In this document: positions 17,094 through 25,091 of the stretch, one piece after another
Numbering within the stretch: position 1 is the stretch's first letter
How the letters are laid out: each line of letters opens with the position of its first letter
DNA from: Pseudomonadota bacterium
GTDB lineage: Bacteria > Pseudomonadota > Gammaproteobacteria > Steroidobacterales > JBCBZW01
Length of the DNA stretch: 33,574 nt
Direction: 5' to 3'
Assembly: GCA_039193195.1 (NCBI GenBank)
Contig: JBCCWS010000005.1
Coordinates: 218,637 to 252,210 of the forward strand
Translations under genes and position numbers: made by a program
The notes under the pieces: generated by a model
The model's database searches: none
What the model was told of the DNA's origin: nothing
What the model saw: only the letters and a program-made list of their open reading frames with translations

Positions 17094-18362
17094 ATGACCA
17101 CACTGATCATCGGTGCGGGCCTGGTCGGTATGACCACGGCCCAAGCCCTCCACGCGGCGGGCGAGGATGTGCTCGTGATCGAGCGCTGTCCTGCGCCCGG
17201 CAGCGAGACGAGTCGCGCCAACGGCTCATTGCTCCATCCCTCGCTGGTGGAGCCGTGGAACTCGCCAGGCATCTTGAAGGTGCTGTTCCGCAACCTCGGT
17301 CGCGAGGATGCTGCGGTACTGCTGCGCCTGAAGGCACTGCCCGCGTTGGTCGGTTGGGGTATCGGGTTCCTGCGCAATTCCTCGCCCCAGCGCCACCTCG
17401 CCAACGCCCTGCGCAATGTACGTCTGGCCCAGCACAGCATCGAGTGCATGCGCGTGGTGCGTGAGCAGACCGGTGTCGAGTACGCGTATTACCAGCGCGG
17501 CTCCCTCGCCCTGTACCGCGAGTCGCCCACCTTCGAGGCTGCCCTGCGCTGGTACGACGAGCTGGGTCGCCACGGTCTCGGCACGGATGTGCTCGAGCCG
17601 CAACAGGTCGTGGCGATGGACCCGGCGCTCGCACCCGTCGCCGATCGTCTGGTGGGCGCGACCTTTGCGCCTGGCGATGAGAGTGGCGATCCCTTCGCCT
17701 TTTGCGCAGGCCTGCATGGCTTCCTGGCGGAGCAAGGAGTGCGCTTTTACTTCGAGCAGAGCGTCACTGCCTTTCTTCGCGAGGGCGATCGGGTGGGCGG
17801 CGTGCGCCTCGAGGGCGGGGAAGAGGTGCGCGCGGATCGGGTGGTGCTAGCGGCGGGAAGTTACAGCACGCCTCTAGCGGCTTTGCTAGGTATTAGGCTA
17901 CCCGTGCGGCCTGTCAAAGGCTACTCCCTGACCCTGCCGCGGGGCGATTCAGGCACTGCGCCTAACGTGCCGGCCTCGGACTCATTCCTGCACCTGGCCG
18001 TGGTGCCCGTGGGGGAGGATCGGATCCGCGTGGCGGGCACGGCGGAGTTCACCGGCTTCGACCGCCGTATCACCCCTACGCGCGTCACCAATCTGCAGCG
18101 CCTGCTCGGCCAGCTTTATCCAGACTACGTGGCGGCATTGAACGGCGTAGACCCAAACGGTTGGACCGGCCTGCGCCCCATGTGCCCGGACGGCGTGCCC
18201 CTGATCGGCGCCAGCGCCATCGATGGCTTGTACCTCAACACGGGCCACGGGCACGCGGGATGGACCTTGGCGGCGGGATCGGCCCGCGTGTTGGCGGACG
18301 TGATGCTAGGGCGCCCACCGGCAGTGCCTGCCGCCGACTACGCGCCCGTGCGGCTGGCCTAA
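17094..18362 (+). CDS. D-amino acid dehydrogenase-like FAD oxidoreductase (DadA family)
   Basis: This 422-residue DAO-superfamily flavoprotein starts with a dinucleotide-binding motif, IIGAGLVGMTTAQALHAAGE, ending in the acidic strand VIER. It is followed by ANGSLLHPSLVEPWNSPG, which matches the DadA N-terminus. The C-terminal blocks WTGLRPMCPDGVPLIGAS and LYLNTGHGHAGWTLAAGS are also diagnostic. The enzyme would oxidise D-amino acids to oxo acids and pass electrons to the quinone pool at the inner membrane. Length equals that of DadA. I leave the symbol empty because substrate specificity within this family is not visible. It follows the PQQ dehydrogenase by 119 bp on the same strand. No alanine racemase gene is adjacent. 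Confidence 0.88.
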   Translation: MTTLIIGAGLVGMTTAQALHAAGEDVLVIERCPAPGSETSRANGSLLHPSLVEPWNSPGILKVLFRNLGREDAAVLLRLKALPALVGWGIGFLRNSSPQRHLANALRNVRLAQHSIECMRVVREQTGVEYAYYQRGSLALYRESPTFEAALRWYDELGRHGLGTDVLEPQQVVAMDPALAPVADRLVGATFAPGDESGDPFAFCAGLHGFLAEQGVRFYFEQSVTAFLREGDRVGGVRLEGGEEVRADRVVLAAGSYSTPLAALLGIRLPVRPVKGYSLTLPRGDSGTAPNVPASDSFLHLAVVPVGEDRIRVAGTAEFTGFDRRITPTRVTNLQRLLGQLYPDYVAALNGVDPNGWTGLRPMCPDGVPLIGASAIDGLYLNTGHGHAGWTLAAGSARVLADVMLGRPPAVPAADYAPVRLA

Positions 18363-18400
18363 GCGAATGCCCTCGCCTGTCACGGCAGTGACCGCATTCA

Positions 18401-18429
18401 GTCTCATGAATTTCACATAAGGTTCACCA
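18401..18429 (+). promoter_or_regulatory. Possible Pho-box-like direct repeats upstream of the phosphodiesterase gene
   Basis: GTCTCAT (18401-18407), TTCACAT (18412-18418) and TTCACCA (18423-18429) are spaced by four bases, giving the 11-bp periodicity of PhoB boxes. Agreement with CTGTCAT is 5, 4 and 2 of 7. A TACACT that could be a -10 lies at 18450-18455. A separate CTGTCAC at 18377 is out of phase. The match is weak; the gene downstream makes it worth noting. Confidence 0.25.
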
Positions 18430-18498
18430 GCGCGTCGCTCTCTGGCTTCTACACTCCTGGTCGCAATTCGCGAATGGTCACTTGGGGAGCCCTGTCTG

Positions 18499-19767
18499 AT
18501 GCGATCGCTTCTGTTAGCACTCACCACCCTGTGCGTCGTCCTCGGCGCTTACGCAACCTACGCTGACGAGGTGCTACCGCGCACTGCGCAGCTCGGGCCA
18601 CGTCCGTTCTACCTCTTAGATCAACTCGAAGAGGGTCCCCTAAAGGAAGAGCTCGTCCGCTGTGCGCAGCGCCGCGCGCGCTACTTCTCCAGCGATTTCT
18701 CCATCGGGCACCGCGGCGCCCCGCTGCAGTTCCCGGAGCACACGAAGGAAGCCTACCTGGCGGCTGCCCGAATGGGGGCAGGCATTCTCGAGTGCGACGT
18801 GGCTGTCACCAACGACGGCGAGCTGGTGTGCCGCCACTCCGAGTGTGACCTGCACACCACCACCAACATTTTGCTCACGGATCTCGCCGCCCAGTGTGAA
18901 GCCCCGTTCCAGCCGGCCCAGTTCGACGCAAACGGTGAGTTGATCGAGGCCGCATCCGCTCGCTGCTGCACCAGTGATATCAGCCTGCAAGAGTACAAAT
19001 CGCTGGTGGGTAAGATGGACGCCGCTGACTCTCGCGCCATCACGCCGGAGCAGTACCTGGGCGGCACCGCGGACTTCCGCACAGATCTCTACGCGACAGG
19101 CGCTACGCTCCTATCCCACATCGAGAGCATCAAGCTCTTTCAGTCCCTCGGTCGCAAAATGGCGCCGGAGCTTAAGACCTACGATGAGGAGAAGGGGATT
19201 TTGCCTTACGATGTCATTCGTCAAAAGGTAATCGATGACTACCGCGCTGCCCACGTGCCGGCTGCGGACGTGTGGGTACAGCCCTTCAACCTACCAGACG
19301 TGTTGTACTGGGTTCAGCACGCGCCGGACTTTGGTGAGCAGGCCGTGTACCTAGAGGGTCGTGATCCGGTTGATCTGGTCGACAATCCGCCGCCGCTTAG
19401 CGAGTTCGCGGATCTTGTCGCGCAGGGCATTAACATCCTCGCCCCACCGATGTCCGCGATGGTAACGCTAGACGCTGATGCGGACGAGATCCTGCCTTCG
19501 GAGTATGCGCGCCGTGCCCGTGAGGCTGGCCTCGGGCTCATCGGTTGGACGATCGAGCGTTCCGGTCGCGTGAACGAAGACATCGTCCCTTCGGGTGGTG
19601 CTTTCTACTACAACACCACGGTGGATGCGCTGCGCAACGATGGGGACATTCTGCGCACGCTGGACGTGCTGGTACAGCAGGTCGGAATCTTCGGGCTCTT
19701 CGACGACTGGCCGGCGACCACCACCTTCTATGCCAACTGCAAGGCGATCCCGCAGCTGCAGGATTGA
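18499..19767 (+). CDS. Exported glycerophosphodiester phosphodiesterase
   Basis: This 422-residue protein has an N-terminal signal peptide (hydrophobic run ending in YATYADE) and a GDPD-type TIM barrel. The catalytic start IGHRGAPLQFPEHTKEAY has the essential His-Arg and the Glu of PEHT. The metal-binding pair follows in GAGILECDVAVTNDGELV, and the second catalytic His in CRHSECDLHTTTN. Insertions before GRKMAPELKTY make it longer than cytosolic UgpQ and closer to periplasmic GlpQ. It would hydrolyse glycerophosphodiesters from phospholipids to glycerol-3-phosphate and an alcohol in the periplasm. Its last part contains four cysteines overall that may form disulfides. GGGGAG lies nine bases before the ATG. 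It is convergent with the TIR-TPR gene. Confidence 0.92.
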   Translation: MRSLLLALTTLCVVLGAYATYADEVLPRTAQLGPRPFYLLDQLEEGPLKEELVRCAQRRARYFSSDFSIGHRGAPLQFPEHTKEAYLAAARMGAGILECDVAVTNDGELVCRHSECDLHTTTNILLTDLAAQCEAPFQPAQFDANGELIEAASARCCTSDISLQEYKSLVGKMDAADSRAITPEQYLGGTADFRTDLYATGATLLSHIESIKLFQSLGRKMAPELKTYDEEKGILPYDVIRQKVIDDYRAAHVPAADVWVQPFNLPDVLYWVQHAPDFGEQAVYLEGRDPVDLVDNPPPLSEFADLVAQGINILAPPMSAMVTLDADADEILPSEYARRAREAGLGLIGWTIERSGRVNEDIVPSGGAFYYNTTVDALRNDGDILRTLDVLVQQVGIFGLFDDWPATTTFYANCKAIPQLQD

Positions 19768-19787
19768 TCCGAACTCTTCCTCTAGCG

Positions 19788-19810
19788 TAGGGGTGCCTTG
19801 CGCGCCCCTA
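19788..19810. terminator. Hairpin between convergent genes, likely bidirectional terminator
   Basis: TAGGGGTGC (19788-19796), loop CTTGC, and GCGCCCCTA (19802-19810) form a 9-bp stem with one G-T wobble. It lies in the 70-bp gap between the stops of the phosphodiesterase and the TIR-TPR gene. No T tract follows. Confidence 0.5.
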
Positions 19811-19837
19811 ACTCTGCCCGGCGTGACCCGTTGTCTA

Positions 19838-21754
19838 TCAGTCTGCACCCTGCGATTCAAAGAGATCTCGACATATCCACTCGATGAACTCTCTCTCGTT
19901 GAGGTCTTCGGATCTGTCATACGCCGGCAGCAGGTCTCTTGCTTCGTCGAGCTGCTTTGCAAGGCACAGCACGCTCATCAGCCTTCGCTGATCTTCTAGT
20001 AGTTCATCCTCGTAGGCGGGCAAGTCACCACCCTGGGGGCTGCGGAGGTTGGCAATGTTCTGCCTCAGTAGCGATGCGGAGGCAGCAAGATCACGTTCCG
20101 GCCCGGAAATGAACAGAAGCACGCTGTAGGCCCGACGGATGCGCCGCGCAAGTGCTCCACCGTTCCCTGTTTGTTCGAGTGCCGACAGAATCACTCGGTA
20201 GTCTGCGATCGCGCCAGACGTGTTGCCTGACTCGTACCTTGCGTGGGCTAAGTTTGCTCGCCACTTCAGGGTTTCGTCATGGCCTTCGCCGAAGTACTTG
20301 TTCGCGATGAGGATGGCCCGCTCCGACATGGCGATAGCCTGTTCATGCTTACCTCGCTCCGAGTAGTGAATCGCAAGATTGTTGAGTGATTCACCGACGT
20401 CGGCGGTTTCTCTATTGGGATCATCTCCCAATCTCAATTCCAATGCCCTCAAGAGAACAACTTCTCTTTCGTCTAATAGTGCATCGGTGGCTTCCTGCGA
20501 CGTGGCCGTAGCCGCCTGCTGCCCCAGGAGATTCGAGTAGTTGGTGAGTATTTTCGCCTGGAGGTCCGTCGTGTGCTGATCACCGGCGACGTCGATTGCC
20601 TTCATTGCGTCCTTGAACAACGGAGCGGCCCTATCGAGCTGCTTCGCCTCGGAATACAACCACCCTAGATCTACCCGTGTCAGCGATGTGATCGGACTGT
20701 AGGGGCCGTGGACACGCACCTGCGCTGCCAACACCTGCGTGAGGAGTTTGCTGATGTCCTCCAAGCTGCGCTGCGAGTGGTCGCCACGATCCGATTCGTA
20801 CCACTGAGCCATCGCCAGTCTGTAAAAGGACTGAACCGTATCTTCATGGTCTTCGCCTAGGAATTCGCTGCGCGTAGACCAGGCTTGTTCGATGAGCTTA
20901 CGTCCGCGGGTGGGCTGATTTAGCTGGACGTAGCTCCAGCCCAACGTGTCTCGTACTCGCGCGGCGACCAAAGGCGATACGGTGTCGTTGTGGCCGATTC
21001 GCTCAGCTGCCGCATCCAGGACGTCGACGACTCGTACTTCCTGGCCCCTTACTCTGGGATTCGGCGATTCGAGTACCTCTGTGAGGAGGTCGCTCACCGA
21101 GCGCGCCTCCTCACCAAGACGGGCGGACTCTCGTTGCGCTAGCCAAGTGCCCGCCCCGCCCAGGAGCGTCCCCAATAGAAGGGTGCTCAGTACGGCCACG
21201 GTGGCTTGGAGGGCTCGCAGGCGTCGTCGGTCTCGGCGATTCAAACCTACAGCTTGCGCTAGGCGCTCGACAGTTTCCTCGGAGGGAGCACCGGCCTCGA
21301 GGGCGATCGGCGACTCGTCGATGTGAAGATTCTCATCGTGGAAGAACCGCCTCAGCGGTGAGGCTTCGAGCTTCTCTGGTGCAAGCGATGAGGACTGGAT
21401 TCTGATGACTTCTCGCTGCGTGCGCCGAAATATCGCTAGCTCTCGGTAGATTGGATCCTGGTACTTCTCTCGGCCGTCGGGATCCTCCAGTGCATCGTCA
21501 GTGGCGATCACCACCAAGCGCGACGTGGCTCTGAGCGCCGCATCGCCAAGGAGCGTCCAATTCTGGCCAGCAGCGTACTCATCGGAGTCCAGACAGCAAT
21601 CGAACTGCTTGGCTCTGAGCGCTTGCGCAAGGGCGCTTGCGTATTCGCTGCCGTCGGACCAGCGATAGGAGATGAAGAAGTCGTAACCATACAGCCAGTC
21701 GCGAACTCGTTGCCATGGCGAGCGTGTCAACGCCGCTGATTTGTCCGTCGTCAC
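19838..21754 (-). CDS. TIR domain-transmembrane-TPR receptor-like protein
   Basis: This 638-residue protein has a TIR domain at about residues 24-125 (YDFFISYRWSDGSEYA). Glu105 in DPIYRELAIF is placed like the catalytic Glu of NAD-cleaving TIR domains. One transmembrane helix follows at about 182-205. The rest is a long tetratricopeptide-like region, with a segment after the helix (LLTEVLESPNPRVRGQEVRV, then VLDAAAERI) that matches the post-membrane part of bacterial Ser/Thr kinase-TPR receptors, and GEDHEDTVQSFYRLA. TIR therefore takes the place of the kinase. The TPR part would face the periplasm if the TIR is cytosolic. The start is GTG 21754, the only credible one. Codon use is visibly less GC-biased than in neighbours, hinting at transfer. 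Role in immunity is inference. Confidence 0.85.
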   Translation of the reverse strand: MTTDKSAALTRSPWQRVRDWLYGYDFFISYRWSDGSEYASALAQALRAKQFDCCLDSDEYAAGQNWTLLGDAALRATSRLVVIATDDALEDPDGREKYQDPIYRELAIFRRTQREVIRIQSSSLAPEKLEASPLRRFFHDENLHIDESPIALEAGAPSEETVERLAQAVGLNRRDRRRLRALQATVAVLSTLLLGTLLGGAGTWLAQRESARLGEEARSVSDLLTEVLESPNPRVRGQEVRVVDVLDAAAERIGHNDTVSPLVAARVRDTLGWSYVQLNQPTRGRKLIEQAWSTRSEFLGEDHEDTVQSFYRLAMAQWYESDRGDHSQRSLEDISKLLTQVLAAQVRVHGPYSPITSLTRVDLGWLYSEAKQLDRAAPLFKDAMKAIDVAGDQHTTDLQAKILTNYSNLLGQQAATATSQEATDALLDEREVVLLRALELRLGDDPNRETADVGESLNNLAIHYSERGKHEQAIAMSERAILIANKYFGEGHDETLKWRANLAHARYESGNTSGAIADYRVILSALEQTGNGGALARRIRRAYSVLLFISGPERDLAASASLLRQNIANLRSPQGGDLPAYEDELLEDQRRLMSVLCLAKQLDEARDLLPAYDRSEDLNEREFIEWICRDLFESQGAD

Positions 21755-22002
21755 CTTGGTAACCCTGTTGGCCCATTCGCGCGCTGCGCTACACTATGCC
21801 ACTTGTCGAGGTTTGCATGAACTCGGCGCGCGGTGGGTGGCGTCGCTTCGATGTGCCGGTGAGCGACTATGCTGCGTAGTGTCGCCTCGAATCGCAGTTG
21901 CCAGTTCGGCGCGAGCGTGGGGCGAAGGTCGCGTAGGCTGCGGGTGCTTGCTGGCGTGGTTTTGACTTTCGTGGCCCTCTCTTCTCACGAGGTTGTGATC
22001 GA

Positions 22003-22542
22003 ATGGCCGTGCAGCCGATCCTTCAGTTAGGCACGCTTAGACTGTTCGAGCCGTGCCAGCCTCTCACGCAAGGCGATGTAGAGCGCCTGAACACGCAGGT
22101 GCAGGATCTGCACGACACCATGCGCGCCTTCCAAGCCGAGCACGGCTGGGGTCGCGCGATTGCCGCGCCGCAGATTGGCGTGCCATGGCGCATTGTGGCG
22201 ATGAGGGTGGGCACTGATGCGCCTCACACCTTCTTCAACCCGGTGCTCGATGAGCACGATGCCAATGAGGTGGAGTACTGGGAAGACTGTATGAGCTTTC
22301 CCAACCTGCTGGTACGTGTACGCATGCCACGGGCCTGCCGTCTCACCTATCGCGATGCAAAATGGCAGGAGCAGCGCGTATGGCTCACTGGTGACTTTGC
22401 GAAGCTGCTCCAGCATGAGGTGGACCACCTCGATGGGGTGCTGGCTACGCAGCGAGCAATAGATGATCGGGCGCTGGCCCTGCGCAGTACGCAGCCCCCT
22501 AAGAATCTAGACTGGAGCGGCGAGTTCTGCCCGCTAGCGTAG
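22003..22542 (+). CDS. def: Peptide deformylase
   Basis: This 179-residue metallohydrolase removes the formyl group from the initiator methionine of new proteins. All three family motifs are present, though slightly divergent: motif I as GRAIAAPQIGV, motif II as EDCMSFP with metal ligand Cys96, and motif III as QHEVDHLDG with His138, catalytic Glu139 and His142. EDCMS replaces the usual EGCLS. No methionyl-tRNA formyltransferase gene (fmt) is adjacent, unlike the housekeeping def-fmt pair, so this is probably a second, solitary deformylase. GAGG lies about ten bases before the ATG. It stands alone between the divergent TIR-TPR gene and a decayed gene. Confidence 0.93.
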   Translation: MAVQPILQLGTLRLFEPCQPLTQGDVERLNTQVQDLHDTMRAFQAEHGWGRAIAAPQIGVPWRIVAMRVGTDAPHTFFNPVLDEHDANEVEYWEDCMSFPNLLVRVRMPRACRLTYRDAKWQEQRVWLTGDFAKLLQHEVDHLDGVLATQRAIDDRALALRSTQPPKNLDWSGEFCPLA

Positions 22543-22655
22543 GGCGCTCGTGGCGGCGAATCGGAGGTGCACGGCGCCGGCGACAGTCAGTCGAGGTCGT
22601 AGCGTAGCTTCGGTTGAGGTGTGTCGAGGCGGGTTTCGGACTAAGGTAGACTATC

Positions 22656-23097
22656 GTGAGTGTTGGTCTCGTTGAGTTCGCTTTGTCTATGGAGGGGTGT
22701 TGCATGCCAATGGAATGGCAATTGATCGCTTCGGCCCTTGGTGCCGGTGACATCAACCAGGACGGGTGGCAGGATCTGCTGATCGGGGCGTCGTTTGCAG
22801 ATCCCTTCGGTGCTGAGAACGCTGGCCGTGCCAACGTGGCGTACGGCCCAACGCAGCCGATGCTGGACCTTCTCGCTCGCCGAGTTGTTTCCAGCGGGCG
22901 GTGGCGACGGCTCCCAAGGCTTCGTGCTCAACCGCGTGGACGAGCAAAACGTGGCTGGCACCCTGCTCGCTCCGAAGGCGATGTGAACGGTGATGGCATC
23001 GCAGACTTCGCGATCTCGACAAGCGCCTTCTACAGCGCCTCGACCGCACTGCGGCCGGGGAGGGCCACGTCGTGTTCGGACGTGCAGCGGTGCCTAG
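22656..23097 (+). pseudogene. Decayed FG-GAP/integrin-alpha repeat protein
   Basis: Recognisable FG-GAP repeat pieces are spread across all three forward frames. GAGDINQDGWQDLLIGASFA and the following VAYG lie in the frame of 22656. LAELFPAGGGDGSQGFVLNR lies in a second frame from about 22880. EGDVNGDGIADFAIS returns to the first frame near 22975. GEGHVVFGRA lies in the third frame near 23065. Together they make about one and a half repeats with Ca-binding DxNxDG loops. The gene is therefore broken by at least three frameshifts and lacks a signal peptide and most repeats. The intact relative would be a secreted or cell-surface beta-propeller protein. The MITE lies directly after the remnant. 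Confidence 0.7.
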
Positions 23098-23100
23098 TAG

Positions 23101-23257
23101 TGTCCTGAGTTGGAAGTTCGTTGATGAATTCGCACGCGAGTTTTTGTCCCTGAGCGCGGTGCGAGGACGAGCGTGGCAGGTCCCGGGAGGAGGAGCAACG
23201 TGTTCAGGGGCGAAAAGGTGCCGCGAATTCAATCAACGAACTTCTAACTCAGGACAT
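23101..23257. mobile_element. MITE, about 157 bp, with long terminal inverted repeats and TA/TAG target duplication
   Basis: The left end TGTCCTGAGTTGGAAGTTCG (23101-23120) matches the complement of the right end with one mismatch in 20. The match continues through TTGAT and GAATTCGC with one base gap, giving arms of about 33 bases. A weaker inner inverted repeat (TTTTTGTCCCTGA with TCAGGGGCGAAAA) extends the fold-back. TAG is present at 23098-23100 and again at 23258-23260. Removing the element and one TAG restores GGTGCCTAGTAGGCACC, a perfect 17-base palindrome, which supports the boundaries. It has no reading frame of its own, so it must be mobilised by a transposase elsewhere. TA would suit IS630/Tc1-type elements, but the family is not identified. 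Confidence 0.85.
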
Positions 23258-23266
23258 TAGGCACCA

Positions 23267-23974
23267 ATGACGACGCAAACACGGGGTAACGATCAGATGG
23301 AACTTGCAGCTCACAACACGGCGCACTCCACGAGGCGCTTCAGCCGTTTCATCAGCGTGATCGCGGCGGCTTGCAGCTGCTGCGTTCCGCTCTCTGCGGC
23401 GACCTTGTACGAGTCGGCGACCCTAGGGGAAACTGGCTCGAATACGGGTTTCGTCTTGGATAGCGACCAATTCCTTGGGTCGCGGTTCTCTCTCTCGCGT
23501 ACCTCTCAGATCACCGCAGTCGGTGGCCACATCGACCGCCGGTCAGGCGCGACGCTCTGGGGTGCGATCGTGGAGATGAGCGATGTGCTCCCCACCTTCG
23601 AGCCCGCACAGATTGAAGCGAACGTGGTGGCTAGTGTCGTGTTTACGGCACCGGACCCTAGTGATGACCTGCTGACACCCCTGTCCTTGGTGCTGGGCCC
23701 TGGGGACTACGCGCTGATATTCGGTGGAGGCGCCTTCTTCGGGGCCGATGGAGACGGGGTCATGCCCTCTTCCAACACCGATACCGCTGACGGCGTCGGG
23801 TCGTACTTCTTCAGCATAGTGGCTGACAATACCTGGTTTAACGGTGGACTCAGCAACGCCCGGTTCGTTGTGGAAGGGTTCGTCGTGCCGGTGCCGGCTG
23901 CACTGTGGCTGCTGGGCTCAGGGCTGCTCGCGTCTGCCGCGATCGGGCGCCGCCGACGGGCCGCGACCGCCTAG
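23267..23974 (+). CDS. VPLPA-CTERM (PEP-CTERM class) sorted exported protein
   Basis: This 235-residue protein has an N-terminal signal peptide (basic SRRFSRFIS-like start, Cys-rich hydrophobic core) and a C-terminal sorting signal. That signal has the motif VPVPAALWLLGSGLL, a hydrophobic helix, and a final GRRRRAATA cluster. It is the VPLPA variant of PEP-CTERM signals processed by exosortase/archaeosortase-type enzymes. The body is Gly/Asp/Ser-rich with predicted beta strands and no enzyme motif. It probably ends up at the cell surface or in exopolysaccharide. No exosortase is in the window. ATG 23297 (MELAAHNTAH) is an alternative start. ATG 23267 lies only 10 bases after the MITE and has no clear ribosome site. 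Confidence 0.85.
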   Translation: MTTQTRGNDQMELAAHNTAHSTRRFSRFISVIAAACSCCVPLSAATLYESATLGETGSNTGFVLDSDQFLGSRFSLSRTSQITAVGGHIDRRSGATLWGAIVEMSDVLPTFEPAQIEANVVASVVFTAPDPSDDLLTPLSLVLGPGDYALIFGGGAFFGADGDGVMPSSNTDTADGVGSYFFSIVADNTWFNGGLSNARFVVEGFVVPVPAALWLLGSGLLASAAIGRRRRAATA

Positions 23975-24035
23975 ACGCACCCCTCGGGCGGCGATATCTT
24001 GATACGCCATCTTCGTGTCAAGAGCCGCTGCCTCG

Positions 24036-25091
24036 ATGCCCTTCCTGGATCCGCCGTTCAAGAACGATATCTTCGTGAGCTACGCGCATGGCGGCGGCAA
24101 CCGGCTCAAGCACTGGTCGGCGTGTTTGGCAAGCGAGTTGAGGAGCCAATTTCTCGACCTGACCACCGATTTCGACGACCTGAAGATCTTCATCGACAAG
24201 CAGCTCGATCCCGCCATGCCGCTCACCGACCAGCTCCGCGGCCAGGTGCAGGCCTCAGGCCTGCTGCTGATCATCATGTCGAACCGCTACCTGCAGTCCA
24301 GTTGGTGCAACAACGAACTCGAGTGGTTCGATAATGAGATCAGGCAGTGCCAGGCTGAAGGCGGCGTGATTCTCGTCGTCCGGGCCCAGCCTACCGATCA
24401 TGAGGTGTGGCCGACCTGTCTCAAGGACGATCGTGGCTTCGTGGTCCTCGGGTTTCAGTTCCATCCCGATGATCAGTCGTCCGAGGAAATGGCCGTGCCC
24501 TACGGGTGGCCCGAGCCGCAGCCAAGTGACCGCCCTTACTTCCGCGAGCTCGCCAACCTCGCGACCAAGGTGATGGGCCGCTTGAAGCAGATCAAGGAGA
24601 AGCAGGCCCTGGAGACGCAAGCAAGCGCGCCGCGCGTGCGCGCTGCCGTTGAGGGTAGTCCCTGCGTCTATCTGCAGGCTCGCCCGGACGAGGCGCCGAC
24701 CTGGCAAGCTGCGAAGCGTGCATTGGAGGATCTCGGCTGCACCGTGTTGCCCGAAGCGCTGCCGCAACGAGTACAGGATCTGAAGGCCTTGCAAATCGCA
24801 CGCAAGGCGCGCATCGAGATGCTAAGGGACCAGGCACATGCGCTGTGCCTGCTACGCACGGCGCAACTCGCGCACGGCGTAGACCTCGACATCGAGTCCA
24901 TTGCCAATGATCGGATCTCCCTGCAAGTGGCCGGAAAGGAGATGCCCTGCGCCATTCTGAATCAAAGCAGCGAGAGCGTTCCCCACGCCGCTGATCTTGG
25001 CATCGATGTGGTCGAGGCGCAGCGCGACGACTGGCCAGCACAGTTCCAGGCGTGGCTGGCGAGCGCGCTCACCAGCGGCCCGATCGAGTGA
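24036..25091 (+). CDS. TIR domain protein, first gene of the TIR-STAND-TssM operon
   Basis: This 351-residue soluble protein has a TIR domain at about residues 9-150, starting NDIFVSYAHGGGNRLKHW. SSWCNNELEWF puts Glu94 at the site of the catalytic Glu of NAD-hydrolysing TIRs. After a linker, residues about 215-350 look like a second, degenerate Rossmann or TIR-like domain (CVYLQARPDEAPTWQAAKRA, then LEDLGCTVLPEA) without an evident catalytic Glu. There is no membrane helix. I take ATG 24036; GTG 24015 adds seven residues and is possible. The stop overlaps the start of the STAND gene as GTGA, so the two are translationally coupled and probably interact. Likely an effector that cleaves NAD or makes a nucleotide signal, by family analogy. 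Confidence 0.88.
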   Translation: MPFLDPPFKNDIFVSYAHGGGNRLKHWSACLASELRSQFLDLTTDFDDLKIFIDKQLDPAMPLTDQLRGQVQASGLLLIIMSNRYLQSSWCNNELEWFDNEIRQCQAEGGVILVVRAQPTDHEVWPTCLKDDRGFVVLGFQFHPDDQSSEEMAVPYGWPEPQPSDRPYFRELANLATKVMGRLKQIKEKQALETQASAPRVRAAVEGSPCVYLQARPDEAPTWQAAKRALEDLGCTVLPEALPQRVQDLKALQIARKARIEMLRDQAHALCLLRTAQLAHGVDLDIESIANDRISLQVAGKEMPCAILNQSSESVPHAADLGIDVVEAQRDDWPAQFQAWLASALTSGPIE

